A stretch of 7,307 nucleotides of DNA from an uncultured Bacilli bacterium. Lineage in GTDB: Bacteria; Bacillota_I; Bacilli_A; RF39; UBA660. The notes under the pieces are model-generated. The model worked only from the letters and a program-made list of their open reading frames with translations, was not told where the DNA came from and did no database searches. The first letter of the stretch is position 1, and each line of letters starts with the position of its first letter. Shown one piece after another: positions 1 to 5,164 of this stretch. The translations under genes were made by a program, and so were the position numbers. The DNA lies in assembly GCA_947623855.1 (NCBI GenBank), contig CANQHW010000058.1, forward strand, positions 1-7,307, written 5' to 3'.

Positions 1-67
1 CTATTAAAGAGATTACAAATATTAAAATAACAACACTTCCTATAATTATCATTTTTTTCTTTTCCAT
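1..67 (-). CDS. Membrane-anchored or secreted protein, N-terminus only
   Basis: Partial gene running off the left edge; 22 codons are visible. The ATG at 67 is preceded by a good SD (AAAGGTG at 74-80, 6 bases from the ATG). The product starts with MEKKK followed by an unbroken Ile/Val/Leu-rich stretch, which is a positive N-terminus plus a membrane segment (signal anchor or signal peptide). This layout resembles the start of the 513-aa protein just upstream, so it may be another member of the same set of anchored extracellular proteins, but too little is visible to identify it. An extended -10 lies between the two genes, so it is probably transcribed from its own promoter. Confidence 0.7.
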   Translation of the reverse strand, partial: MEKKKMIIIGSVVILIFVISLI

Positions 68-91
68 AGTATTCACCTTTTATTCTTTTTA

Positions 92-100
92 AATATAACA
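92..100 (-). promoter_or_regulatory. Extended -10 promoter for the left-edge gene
   Basis: On the minus strand TGtTATATT reads from 100 to 92, a TGn extended -10 with one mismatch to TATAAT. Transcription would start near 85, giving a leader of roughly 18 bases that contains the SD at 74-80. There is no clear -35. There is also no terminator between the preceding stop (110) and this site, so read-through from the 513-aa gene is possible. Confidence 0.5.
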
Positions 101-109
101 CATTTATAA

Positions 110-1651
110 TTATTTAGCTACTACTTCGGTACTATACCAGTAATAACCAGTATCATTTTGCTTAAATACTGTTTTATATAATGGAGCTTTATTAATATCA
201 TTAGTCATTTCTTTAGTTAAAGGATTTTCATAATTATCATAACCAAGATATCTTAAGACTTTTTCATAAATAATTAATTCATCATTTACTACTTCATATT
301 TATCTATAGCATGTTTAAATCCAGCAAAACCTCCACAGCAATCCCATTTTATAAAGCCCTCTTGATAATACATAACAGCATTACTACCAACAATCCAAGT
401 ATCGGCATCTTTAATATTCATATCATAAAAATTCTTATTATAATTTTTCTTTATATTAGCACTTACCTTTTCTACAGGATAAAAATCATATCTTCTAGAC
501 CCCTTGTGGTCGTCCATAAGAAAATATGAGCGATATTCTTCTGGAACTGGAGTGTTTTCTAAACAATCTTTTTCATCTTCACAATAAATATATTCCATGT
601 CATTACTAGATAAGGCCATATTAATAAGTAATTTATTATCAATAGTATTAACATCTATATATGTTACATAATATGGTTGGGCACTAGACTTATAATTAAT
701 ATAAGGAACATAATTTAAATATTCTTGTAATTCATATTCGGTAAAAGTATTTTCCTTTCTTGGTTCACTTAAGACTTCACTACTATACCAATAATAGTTA
801 TCATTATTTTTCTTAAAGGTATATTTAAATAAAGTAAAATCTTCTTTATGTTGGGAAACATAATTACTTATTTTTGCATCTCGAGCACTTTCGGATTGAG
901 CTTCTTTTTGCGGGTCGATTATTTGATAATTAACATAATTACCATTTTGAAAATCTAGAGGGCCATCATCATTCCAATAATTAGAAAAACCCTTGAGAGG
1001 ATAATCATAAATAATTAGTTCCTCTCCATTAAATTCATATTTTTCTATAGTATGAATAACATGAGCTGGGTAAAGTGTTGTTTTTTTACTTAAAAAGCCA
1101 TTATCAAAATACATAATTCTTTCATCAATATATTCCCATATAGTATTTTTCTTAATATTTAAAGTATTAAAATCGATGTTAAACATTTTCTTTAAACTAG
1201 TATTTACTTTATCTAAAGGATAAAAGTCATATCCTTGGGATGTGCAAGTTTGGTGTTCACAAACGCCATAAGGACCAAAGTGCTTAGCACTTATCTCTTT
1301 GGGAAGACAAGGATTATCGCCACTACACTCTACAAACTCATAGTTACCATTTAAAGCGGTATTTACTAGTAAAGTTTTATCTACTTCATCTACAGTAATA
1401 CTCCGATTATAATATGGAACAGTTTCAGTATTTATCATTCCAAAGGGAATATAGTTTAAATATTCTGCTAATTCTTCTTGAGTTAAGTTATTACTATCTT
1501 CTTCGGTTGGAACTTCTTCTATTGCATCATTAACTATATAATTATTTAAATAATACTTTACTCCTAAAATAGTTAGTACTACTAATAATATAACTCCTAT
1601 AACAATTAAAACTATACGCTTTTTTATCCTTTTCCATATCACACACTCCAC
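110..1651 (-). CDS. Membrane-anchored extracellular protein with two homologous halves
   Basis: 513 aa, not recognised as a named family. Residues about 13-31 form a single hydrophobic segment after a Lys/Arg-rich start, so the rest is probably outside the cell. The body is an internal duplication: half 1 (about 55-294) and half 2 (about 303-511) share, in the same order, EYLNYxP, a PYY motif, LLxNxAL, YDFYP, an xxYFDNGF/MYYQEGF motif, KYE...ELIIYxxxL, and a final YYWYS(S/T)EV. Each half has cysteine pairs (CSGDNPC and CEHQTC in half 1; CEDEKDC and CC in half 2) that could form disulfides or bind metal. The start is uncertain: GTG 1651 or in-frame GTG 1642, with GGAG at 1646-1649 lying between. 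It has its own promoter. Function unknown; a sensing or adhesion role would be a guess. Confidence 0.85.
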   Translation of the reverse strand: MECVIWKRIKKRIVLIVIGVILLVVLTILGVKYYLNNYIVNDAIEEVPTEEDSNNLTQEELAEYLNYIPFGMINTETVPYYNRSITVDEVDKTLLVNTALNGNYEFVECSGDNPCLPKEISAKHFGPYGVCEHQTCTSQGYDFYPLDKVNTSLKKMFNIDFNTLNIKKNTIWEYIDERIMYFDNGFLSKKTTLYPAHVIHTIEKYEFNGEELIIYDYPLKGFSNYWNDDGPLDFQNGNYVNYQIIDPQKEAQSESARDAKISNYVSQHKEDFTLFKYTFKKNNDNYYWYSSEVLSEPRKENTFTEYELQEYLNYVPYINYKSSAQPYYVTYIDVNTIDNKLLINMALSSNDMEYIYCEDEKDCLENTPVPEEYRSYFLMDDHKGSRRYDFYPVEKVSANIKKNYNKNFYDMNIKDADTWIVGSNAVMYYQEGFIKWDCCGGFAGFKHAIDKYEVVNDELIIYEKVLRYLGYDNYENPLTKEMTNDINKAPLYKTVFKQNDTGYYWYSTEVVAK

Positions 1652-1659
1652 TTACTATA

Positions 1660-1668
1660 ATTATAGCA
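1660..1668 (-). promoter_or_regulatory. Extended -10 promoter for the 513-aa protein gene
   Basis: Minus-strand TGcTATAAT from 1668 to 1660 is a perfect TATAAT with a TGn extension; no convincing -35 precedes it. The predicted start of transcription is about 1652-1654, only 1-3 bases before the GTG at 1651, so the mRNA would be nearly leaderless or start at GTG 1642. A weaker TATAAA at 1678-1683 is a second option and would give a leader of about 20 bases. Both lie just downstream of the terminator at 1692-1734, consistent with an independent transcription unit. Confidence 0.55.
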
Positions 1669-1690
1669 TAACCATAGTTTTATAAAGTAA

Positions 1691-1734
1691 TAAAAAAGTT
1701 AGGTTTACTTAACTTCGTAAACACTAACTTTTTT
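1691..1734. repeat. 44-bp direct repeat, copy A (downstream of orphan gene)
   Basis: Identical over 44 bases to 2410-2453 (offset 719). Identity stops exactly at the outer A/T runs of the hairpin on both sides (1690 A against 2409 T; 1735 T against 2454 C). In this copy the rpmA-derived codons are not part of any gene, so it is the derived copy. Confidence 0.9.
1692..1734 (-). terminator. Intrinsic terminator of the orphan 202-aa gene (copy of the rpmA terminator)
   Basis: Minus-strand hairpin: an 11-bp outer stem (AAAAAAGTTAG with CTAACTTTTTT), a one-base T bulge on the 5' side, a 6-bp inner stem (GTTTAC with GTAAAC) and an 8-base loop, ending in a T run. It begins 15 bases beyond the TAA stop of the 202-aa gene. 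The A and T runs flank the stem symmetrically, so it could also act on plus-strand transcripts. Confidence 0.85.
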
Positions 1735-1752
1735 TTTACAACTTTGGTACTA

Positions 1753-2361
1753 TTACATACTTAAAGGTGGAGAATATGGCTTTCTACCTCGGGAATCACC
1801 ATTAAATCCGGCAATAACAGCTATATCAATCTCTGATAATTTTTGCTCCGATTTTCTCATATCATATAAATATATTAATCTAAACAAATAAGAATCAACC
1901 ATAGAAAGGGTTTCATAATCTTGTTTTAAAATTTTTCTAACAGACATTTCAGCTTCGGTATTTAATTTAGCTATTTGCTCCTTAACATATTTTAATTCTT
2001 CTTTAGTTAATTTTTCTAAAGCTATTTTATTAATAGGATTTTTTTCTAAATAATTAAATACTTTAAGATAATCTTCTTTACTAATAAAATCATTTGTTAT
2101 ATAAATTTTATATAATTGCAATATTTCTTGTCTTTCTTTATAAGAATTTAAAAATTTTAAATCTTCTTCCGTAATATCACTAACTTTTAAATTAATTAAA
2201 TTATTATATCTTTTGATAGTTTCTTCATTTTCATAAGATAACCATTTTAGCCATTCTTCTTTAAGTGTTACCCCTCCCCCTAACAATTCTCTTTCGGGAT
2301 AACTTTTAAGAATGCCATCTTCTGCTACCCTATTTAATAATCTTTGTTGAAATGAACCCAT
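1753..2361 (-). CDS. Orphan hypothetical protein, soluble and helical
   Basis: 202 aa; I do not recognise the family. There is no signal peptide, membrane segment or cysteine. Residues about 35-150 are rich in Lys, Glu and Leu and look like a string of helices. The C-terminus (about 186-202) is different: it is Gly/Ser/Arg/Pro-rich, with FNGDSRGRKP followed by PPLSM, and may be an unstructured basic tail. The ATG at 2361 has a very strong SD (AGGGAGG, 2368-2374), and the gene ends in tandem stops (TAA TAG). It occupies the position that spo0B has after rpmA in B. subtilis, but I see no Spo0B-like four-helix or phosphotransfer His motif. It sits alone between the 44-bp repeats with its own promoter and terminator. 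Confidence 0.85.
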   Translation of the reverse strand: MGSFQQRLLNRVAEDGILKSYPERELLGGGVTLKEEWLKWLSYENEETIKRYNNLINLKVSDITEEDLKFLNSYKERQEILQLYKIYITNDFISKEDYLKVFNYLEKNPINKIALEKLTKEELKYVKEQIAKLNTEAEMSVRKILKQDYETLSMVDSYLFRLIYLYDMRKSEQKLSEIDIAVIAGFNGDSRGRKPYSPPLSM

Positions 2362-2367
2362 AATATA

Positions 2368-2390
2368 CCTCCCTATAAAGTATTATAACA
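2368..2390 (-). promoter_or_regulatory. Extended -10 promoter and strong SD of the orphan gene
   Basis: Minus-strand TGtTATAAT spans 2390-2382. The predicted start of transcription is near 2375, immediately before the AGGGAGG SD at 2374-2368, which is 6 bases from the ATG at 2361. The leader would be only about 14 bases. No convincing -35 is seen. It lies 19 bases beyond the rpmA terminator repeat, so the gene is insulated from the ribosomal protein operon. Confidence 0.6.
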
Positions 2391-2409
2391 TTTTTTTATT
2401 AAATACAAT

Positions 2410-2453
2410 TAAAAAAGTTAGGTTTACTTAACTTCGTAAACACTAACTTTTTT
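2410..2453. repeat. 44-bp direct repeat, copy B (native rpmA end)
   Basis: Identical to 1691-1734. Here it encodes the conserved L27 C-terminus (VSVYEVK, with part of the preceding Lys codons) and the stop codon, so this is the ancestral copy. Confidence 0.9.
2411..2453 (-). terminator. Intrinsic terminator of the rplU-prp-rpmA operon, overlapping the rpmA end
   Basis: The same 17-bp hairpin (one bulge, 8-base loop, T6 tail) as the copy at 1692. The 5' arm and loop consist of the last codons of rpmA, and the TAA stop (2424-2426) is in the 3' arm. A ribosome finishing L27 would therefore cover the 5' arm, so folding should depend on when translation ends relative to RNA polymerase. Confidence 0.85.
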
Positions 2454-2711
2454 CTTATCTCTTCCTAATCTTTCAAACTTTACTACACCACTAATTTTAG
2501 CGAATAAGGTATGATCTTTACCCATTCCCACATTAGCACCAGGATACATTTTAGTTCCTCTTTGACGATAAAGAATGCTTCCCGCACTAACAGTTTGTCC
2601 ATCACTAGCTTTAGCTCCTAATCTACGACCAGCACTATCACGGCCATTTTGGGTAGAACCTTGAGCTTTAACGTGAGCAAATAATTGAATATCTAAACGT
2701 AAAAATTTCAC
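2424..2711 (-). CDS. rpmA: 50S ribosomal protein L27
   Basis: 95 aa. L27 sits by the peptidyl-transferase centre of the 50S subunit. The core is unmistakable: GSTQNGRDS, RRLGAKASDG, a GSILYRQRGTK motif, and the C-terminal VVKFERLG followed by VSVY. The N-terminus carries the Firmicutes extension that is removed by the Prp protease encoded just upstream. Here it is MKFLRLDIQLF before AHVKAQGST, so the site reads IQLF|A rather than the usual LQFF|A, and the extension is 11 instead of about 9 residues. The start is GTG 2711 with SD GAGG at 2719-2722, which lies within the last codons of prp; the gap to prp is 2 bases. The 3' end doubles as the terminator's 5' arm. Confidence 0.97.
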   Translation of the reverse strand: MKFLRLDIQLFAHVKAQGSTQNGRDSAGRRLGAKASDGQTVSAGSILYRQRGTKMYPGANVGMGKDHTLFAKISGVVKFERLGRDKKKVSVYEVK

Positions 2712-2713
2712 TT

Positions 2714-3010
2714 TTATTCCTCATTTCTAACTGTAATATTTTTTGGATAATTACTACTTAATTCTTGTAACATATTAATCATATTATTAAATACTTTTAA
2801 GATATTTTCATCTGTACTTTTTAAAGTAGCTTTAATATATCCTTTTTCTTCCGTAACATCTAAAGCATTCTTATCAATACTTAATATCGCATTAAGACTA
2901 GTTATGACGATACTAGAAGCACTAGCACATACTATATCTTTTCCCATATCAGCATAATAAGCATGACCTTTAACAGTTATAGAAGATGCATTATAACTAA
3001 CCTTTATCAT
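2714..3010 (-). CDS. prp: Ribosomal-processing cysteine protease Prp (YsxB family)
   Basis: 98 aa, the usual size for the family. Prp removes the N-terminal extension of L27, a step needed for a working ribosome in Firmicutes. The catalytic dyad is visible: His16 in KGHAYYADMGKD and Cys28 in the DIVCASASS motif, both at their family positions. The gene lies between rplU and rpmA, the conserved place for this gene in Bacillota, with 2-base gaps on both sides. No SD is recognisable before the ATG at 3010, so translation probably depends on coupling to rplU, which would keep the protease below L21 and L27 in amount. Confidence 0.95.
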   Translation of the reverse strand: MIKVSYNASSITVKGHAYYADMGKDIVCASASSIVITSLNAILSIDKNALDVTEEKGYIKATLKSTDENILKVFNNMINMLQELSSNYPKNITVRNEE

Positions 3011-3012
3011 AA

Positions 3013-3315
3013 TTATTTAACTATAATTTTTTTAATGGTTAGTTTAGTATAAGGTTGTCTATGACCTTTTTTAAGACGATATTTCTTTTTAGGTTTATAA
3101 CGGAAAACAGTAATTTTTTTACCGCGTCCTTGTTTTTCGACGGTAGCTTCGACTTTAGCTCCAGCAACATAAGGATTACCAACATTACCATCAACCATTA
3201 AAACTTCATCAAATGTAACTGTAGAACCAGCTTCTTTATCTAATTTTTCTACATAGATAACATCGCCTTCAGCTACATAATATTGTTTTCCACCTGTAAC
3301 GAATATAGCTTTCAT
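3013..3315 (-). CDS. rplU: 50S ribosomal protein L21
   Basis: 100 aa, full length for the family. L21 binds 23S rRNA in the large subunit. Recognised from the N-terminal ATG-proximal GGKQYYVAEGD, the middle FDEVLMV and GNPYV, the basic FRYKPKKKYRLKKGHRQ, and the C-terminal YTKLTIKKI signature. It is first in the rplU-prp-rpmA operon and is preceded by a consensus promoter, a structured leader and an excellent SD (AAGGAGG at 3321-3327, 5 bases from the ATG). Confidence 0.98.
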   Translation of the reverse strand: MKAIFVTGGKQYYVAEGDVIYVEKLDKEAGSTVTFDEVLMVDGNVGNPYVAGAKVEATVEKQGRGKKITVFRYKPKKKYRLKKGHRQPYTKLTIKKIIVK

Positions 3316-3408
3316 ATATACCTCCTTTATAAATTTAAGACACGCCCTTAAGGTACAATTACTTGTTTTATAAACCTTTTTAGTGCGGTTTTAAGAAAGC
3401 CTTAAAAC
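3316..3408 (-). promoter_or_regulatory. Structured 5' leader of rplU (L21-leader candidate)
   Basis: About 93 bases between the predicted transcription start and the rplU ATG, far longer than the other leaders in this window. A perfect 7-bp hairpin (TTTTAAG with CTTAAAA, 3389-3407) lies at the very 5' end. Next, AAGGT (3374-3378) can pair with ACCTT (3350-3354), enclosing a small ACAA/TTGT hairpin. TTAAG/CTTAA then frames a GGCGTGT loop. TACCT (3351-3355) can alternatively pair with AGGTA in the SD (3319-3323). L21 leader RNAs are a known class in Bacillota; assigning this sequence to that class is inference from position and folding. Confidence 0.6.
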
Positions 3409-3414
3409 ATTAAG

Positions 3415-3443
3415 ATTATATCAATAACTTTAGGTATTGTCAA
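3415..3443 (-). promoter_or_regulatory. Consensus housekeeping promoter for rplU-prp-rpmA
   Basis: Minus strand: perfect TTGACA (3443-3438), 17-base spacer, perfect TATAAT (3420-3415), with transcription start near 3408. This is a full sigma-A consensus, the strongest promoter in the window. The -35 is embedded in the last sense codons of spoIVFB (Leu-Phe-Asp-Asn) and the spoIVFB stop (3430-3432) is within the spacer, so the ribosomal unit starts inside the preceding gene. Confidence 0.92.
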
Positions 3444-4191
3444 ATAGTTTTGCTAAATAATCTTCTTCTTTTAGATAGATATTATTTTTTTTAATATAGT
3501 GATAAGTATCTAGTTTAATATTTTCTTTATGATTAATATATTTTATTTTATTAAATGGGATTTTATATAAATATCTTTCTAAATATAATAAATTTTGAAA
3601 ATAAGGTATTTTATGTACAAAAGTAATACTTTTATATAGGAGTATTCCTGCTATCATATAATTATTTATTTTATAAAGATAATTTAAACTTAAATAGATA
3701 ATAAGCATTAAAAAGGAAATAATACTAATTAAGATATTACATAAATGATAACTATAATATTTAGCTAAGATATTTTTAAAGATAATACTACCATCTAGAG
3801 GGATAATAGGAAGTAAATTAAATAAGATAATAGATAGATTATATTTATTAAATAAAGAATAGATAGAATATCTTATAAAACTTATGTGATATAAGAAAGA
3901 CATTATAATAAATAAGATAATTTGAAATAATATTCCTCCACTAGCTATAATAATACTTTTTTTAATAGAGGTATTAATGGGTATTTTAGTTTGGGTAATA
4001 CCTCCAAATGGATATAAACGTATTTCTATAATAGAATAGTGATATTTAGTTATAAAATAAACATGACCTAATTCGTGAAATAATATAATTAGAATTATTA
4101 AGATAATATTTTTAAACCACCCACAAAATAAACTACTAAGAATAAGAAAATAAGTAGTAAAATCAATTTTAATCTTGGGTAAGATATTCAT
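3430..4191 (-). CDS. spoIVFB: SpoIVFB-like M50 intramembrane metalloprotease
   Basis: 253 aa from ATG 4191; a TTG just before it (4194) is a less likely start. This is a site-2-protease-type zinc protease, which in B. subtilis cleaves pro-sigma-K in the membrane of the forespore. Visible features: membrane segments at about 26-38, 79-101, 116-130, 150-171 and 176-188; the HELGH zinc motif at 39-43 inside the first core segment; and NLLPIIPLDG at 125-134, supplying the third zinc ligand Asp. A soluble, Lys/Tyr-rich C-terminal tail follows, in place of the CBS domain of longer relatives. It overlaps the SpoIVFA-like gene by 23 bases and lies just before rplU, exactly the B. subtilis order. All catalytic residues are intact. 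Whether the organism sporulates cannot be told from here. Confidence 0.9.
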   Translation of the reverse strand: MNILPKIKIDFTTYFLILSSLFCGWFKNIILIILIILFHELGHVYFITKYHYSIIEIRLYPFGGITQTKIPINTSIKKSIIIASGGILFQIILFIIMSFLYHISFIRYSIYSLFNKYNLSIILFNLLPIIPLDGSIIFKNILAKYYSYHLCNILISIISFLMLIIYLSLNYLYKINNYMIAGILLYKSITFVHKIPYFQNLLYLERYLYKIPFNKIKYINHKENIKLDTYHYIKKNNIYLKEEDYLAKLFDNT

Positions 4192-4783
4192 CAAACTTCA
4201 AAAACTTATCCTCTTTTTGGAAAACAAGATATAAAGTATTATCTTTAGTTTCTCCTAAAAGGGAACCTTCTTTAACATAATCATATAATTTATAATCACT
4301 ATTTTTAATATTACCATACCAAATATCAGTTCCATCGGTACCTTGGATTATTATGGTATTTTCATATCCTTCTTTAGAACCAGTAAAAACAATAATACCA
4401 CTTTTTAAAACTGGAACTAGGTAGTTATCTTCTACAGTTAATTTAACACCATTTAAATAATCATCTTTACTTTGATAAGTTAGTTCTTCTTTAAAGACAG
4501 TTTCTGTGGGATTGTTAAGAGGTAGTTTAGGAACTAAACTACCAAAATATTTATTATAGAATGTCGATATTTTAGCAAAGGAAATATTTTTAGTAAAGAC
4601 TTTATCTACTAATAAATCTTTATTTCCTTTAAGCATAATAATACCTAGTAATAAAACAATAATACTTAATAAACTTCTCGTTATTAAATTTTTAAAATAG
4701 TTATGAGAATTTGTGGGTTGAGAATTTTCGAGATATTTACTTCTACGATACTTTAATTTTTTAATAACCTCTTCTTGATTCAT
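4169..4783 (-). CDS. spoIVFA: SpoIVFA-like membrane protein with degenerate LytM (M23) domain
   Basis: 204 aa from ATG 4783, preferred over an in-frame GTG at 4792 because AGGTG (4791-4795) is an SD 7 bases before the ATG. In B. subtilis SpoIVFA is the scaffold that holds SpoIVFB inactive until its LytM domain is cut. Here a basic cytoplasmic N-terminus (1-35, KYRRSKY) is followed by one membrane segment (about 36-52), a linker, and a LytM-type beta domain (about 105-200: VPVLKSGIIVFTGS, NTIIIQGTDGTDIWYGNI, YVKEGSLLGE, LYLVFQKED). The zinc ligands of active M23 enzymes are missing: the positions of HxxxD and HxH carry no His, as expected for a non-enzymatic SpoIVFA. Its coupling to the overlapping spoIVFB supports the name. 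Confidence 0.8.
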   Translation of the reverse strand: MNQEEVIKKLKYRRSKYLENSQPTNSHNYFKNLITRSLLSIIVLLLGIIMLKGNKDLLVDKVFTKNISFAKISTFYNKYFGSLVPKLPLNNPTETVFKEELTYQSKDDYLNGVKLTVEDNYLVPVLKSGIIVFTGSKEGYENTIIIQGTDGTDIWYGNIKNSDYKLYDYVKEGSLLGETKDNTLYLVFQKEDKFLKFDEYLTQD

Positions 4784-4788
4784 TTTAT

Positions 4789-5163
4789 TCACCTAGGTAA
4801 TTTTATGATAGAAAGACTTAGTTTATAACAAGTATAAGTTAGGATTAAATTATAAAAATAATTAAATAGTAAGGAACTAGTACCATTATTTATAAACCAT
4901 AAAAGTCCATTAAAGATAAAATAATTATAAGTAAAAAAGTAGAAAAAACTAGGGATATTATGGACTTTTATTTTCGAGATTTTATTTATTAAATACATTA
5001 TACTTAAAATAAGTAAATAAATAAGATTATGGGTAAGTATTGTTAAGATTATACCTTCTAAGATAAAATAAAGGGGTTTTTTAGGAATCCAAGAGAGGAT
5101 AATAAGATAAGAGCTTATATTAGTAAAAGAAGAAAATAAAAGATCACTTAAGAAAAAAAGCAT
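4789..5163 (-). CDS. mreD: MreD-like integral membrane protein
   Basis: 124 aa, almost wholly hydrophobic with about four to five membrane segments and a short KPLYF/NKISKIKV loop pattern. MreD works with MreC in the elongasome that guides side-wall peptidoglycan synthesis. It starts 1 base after the mreC stop, with the SD (AAGGAG, about 5172-5177) in the last mreC codons, and its TGA stop overlaps the SD of the next gene. It is clearly shorter than the roughly 170 aa typical of MreD. Sequence similarity alone is weak in this family; the call rests mainly on its position directly after mreC and its membrane topology. Confidence 0.72.
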   Translation of the reverse strand: MLFFLSDLLFSSFTNISSYLIILSWIPKKPLYFILEGIILTILTHNLIYLLILSIMYLINKISKIKVHNIPSFFYFFTYNYFIFNGLLWFINNGTSSLLFNYFYNLILTYTCYKLSLSIIKLPR

Positions 5164-5164
5164 A

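Larger units (their letters stand above)
1691..2453 (-). mobile_element. Candidate small inserted cassette at the rpmA 3' end
   Basis: A segment bounded by perfect 44-bp direct repeats, one being the native rpmA 3' end (last eight codons, stop and terminator), enclosing one orphan gene with its own promoter. This geometry is what site-specific insertion into the 3' end of a conserved gene leaves (attL and attR with the end of the gene restored). No integrase, transposase or terminal inverted repeats are present, so it would be a non-autonomous cassette or remnant. The alternative is that only the terminator was copied, by template switching or local duplication, and the gene has no mobility. 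Confidence 0.3.

Noticed and set aside
311..529. 72-aa open frame on the plus strand
   Set aside because: It lies wholly inside the 513-aa gene on the other strand, has no SD, and is explained by AT-rich antisense reading.
1753..2361. The orphan gene as Spo0B
   Set aside because: The position matches, but I see no phosphotransfer-His motif or histidine-kinase-like C-terminal half, and the gene has its own promoter and flanking repeats.
1691..2453. The two 44-bp repeats as a CRISPR or tandem array
   Set aside because: There are only two copies, 719 bp apart, with a coding gene between them and one copy inside rpmA.
3389..3407. Hairpin TTTTAAG/CTTAAAA as a terminator of the spoIVFB operon
   Set aside because: No T run follows on the minus strand and it lies at the start of the rplU transcript, so it is better explained as part of the leader.
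4783..4792. GTG 4792 as the start of the SpoIVFA-like gene
   Set aside because: That GTG is part of the SD (AGGTG) for the ATG at 4783 and overlaps the mreD stop.
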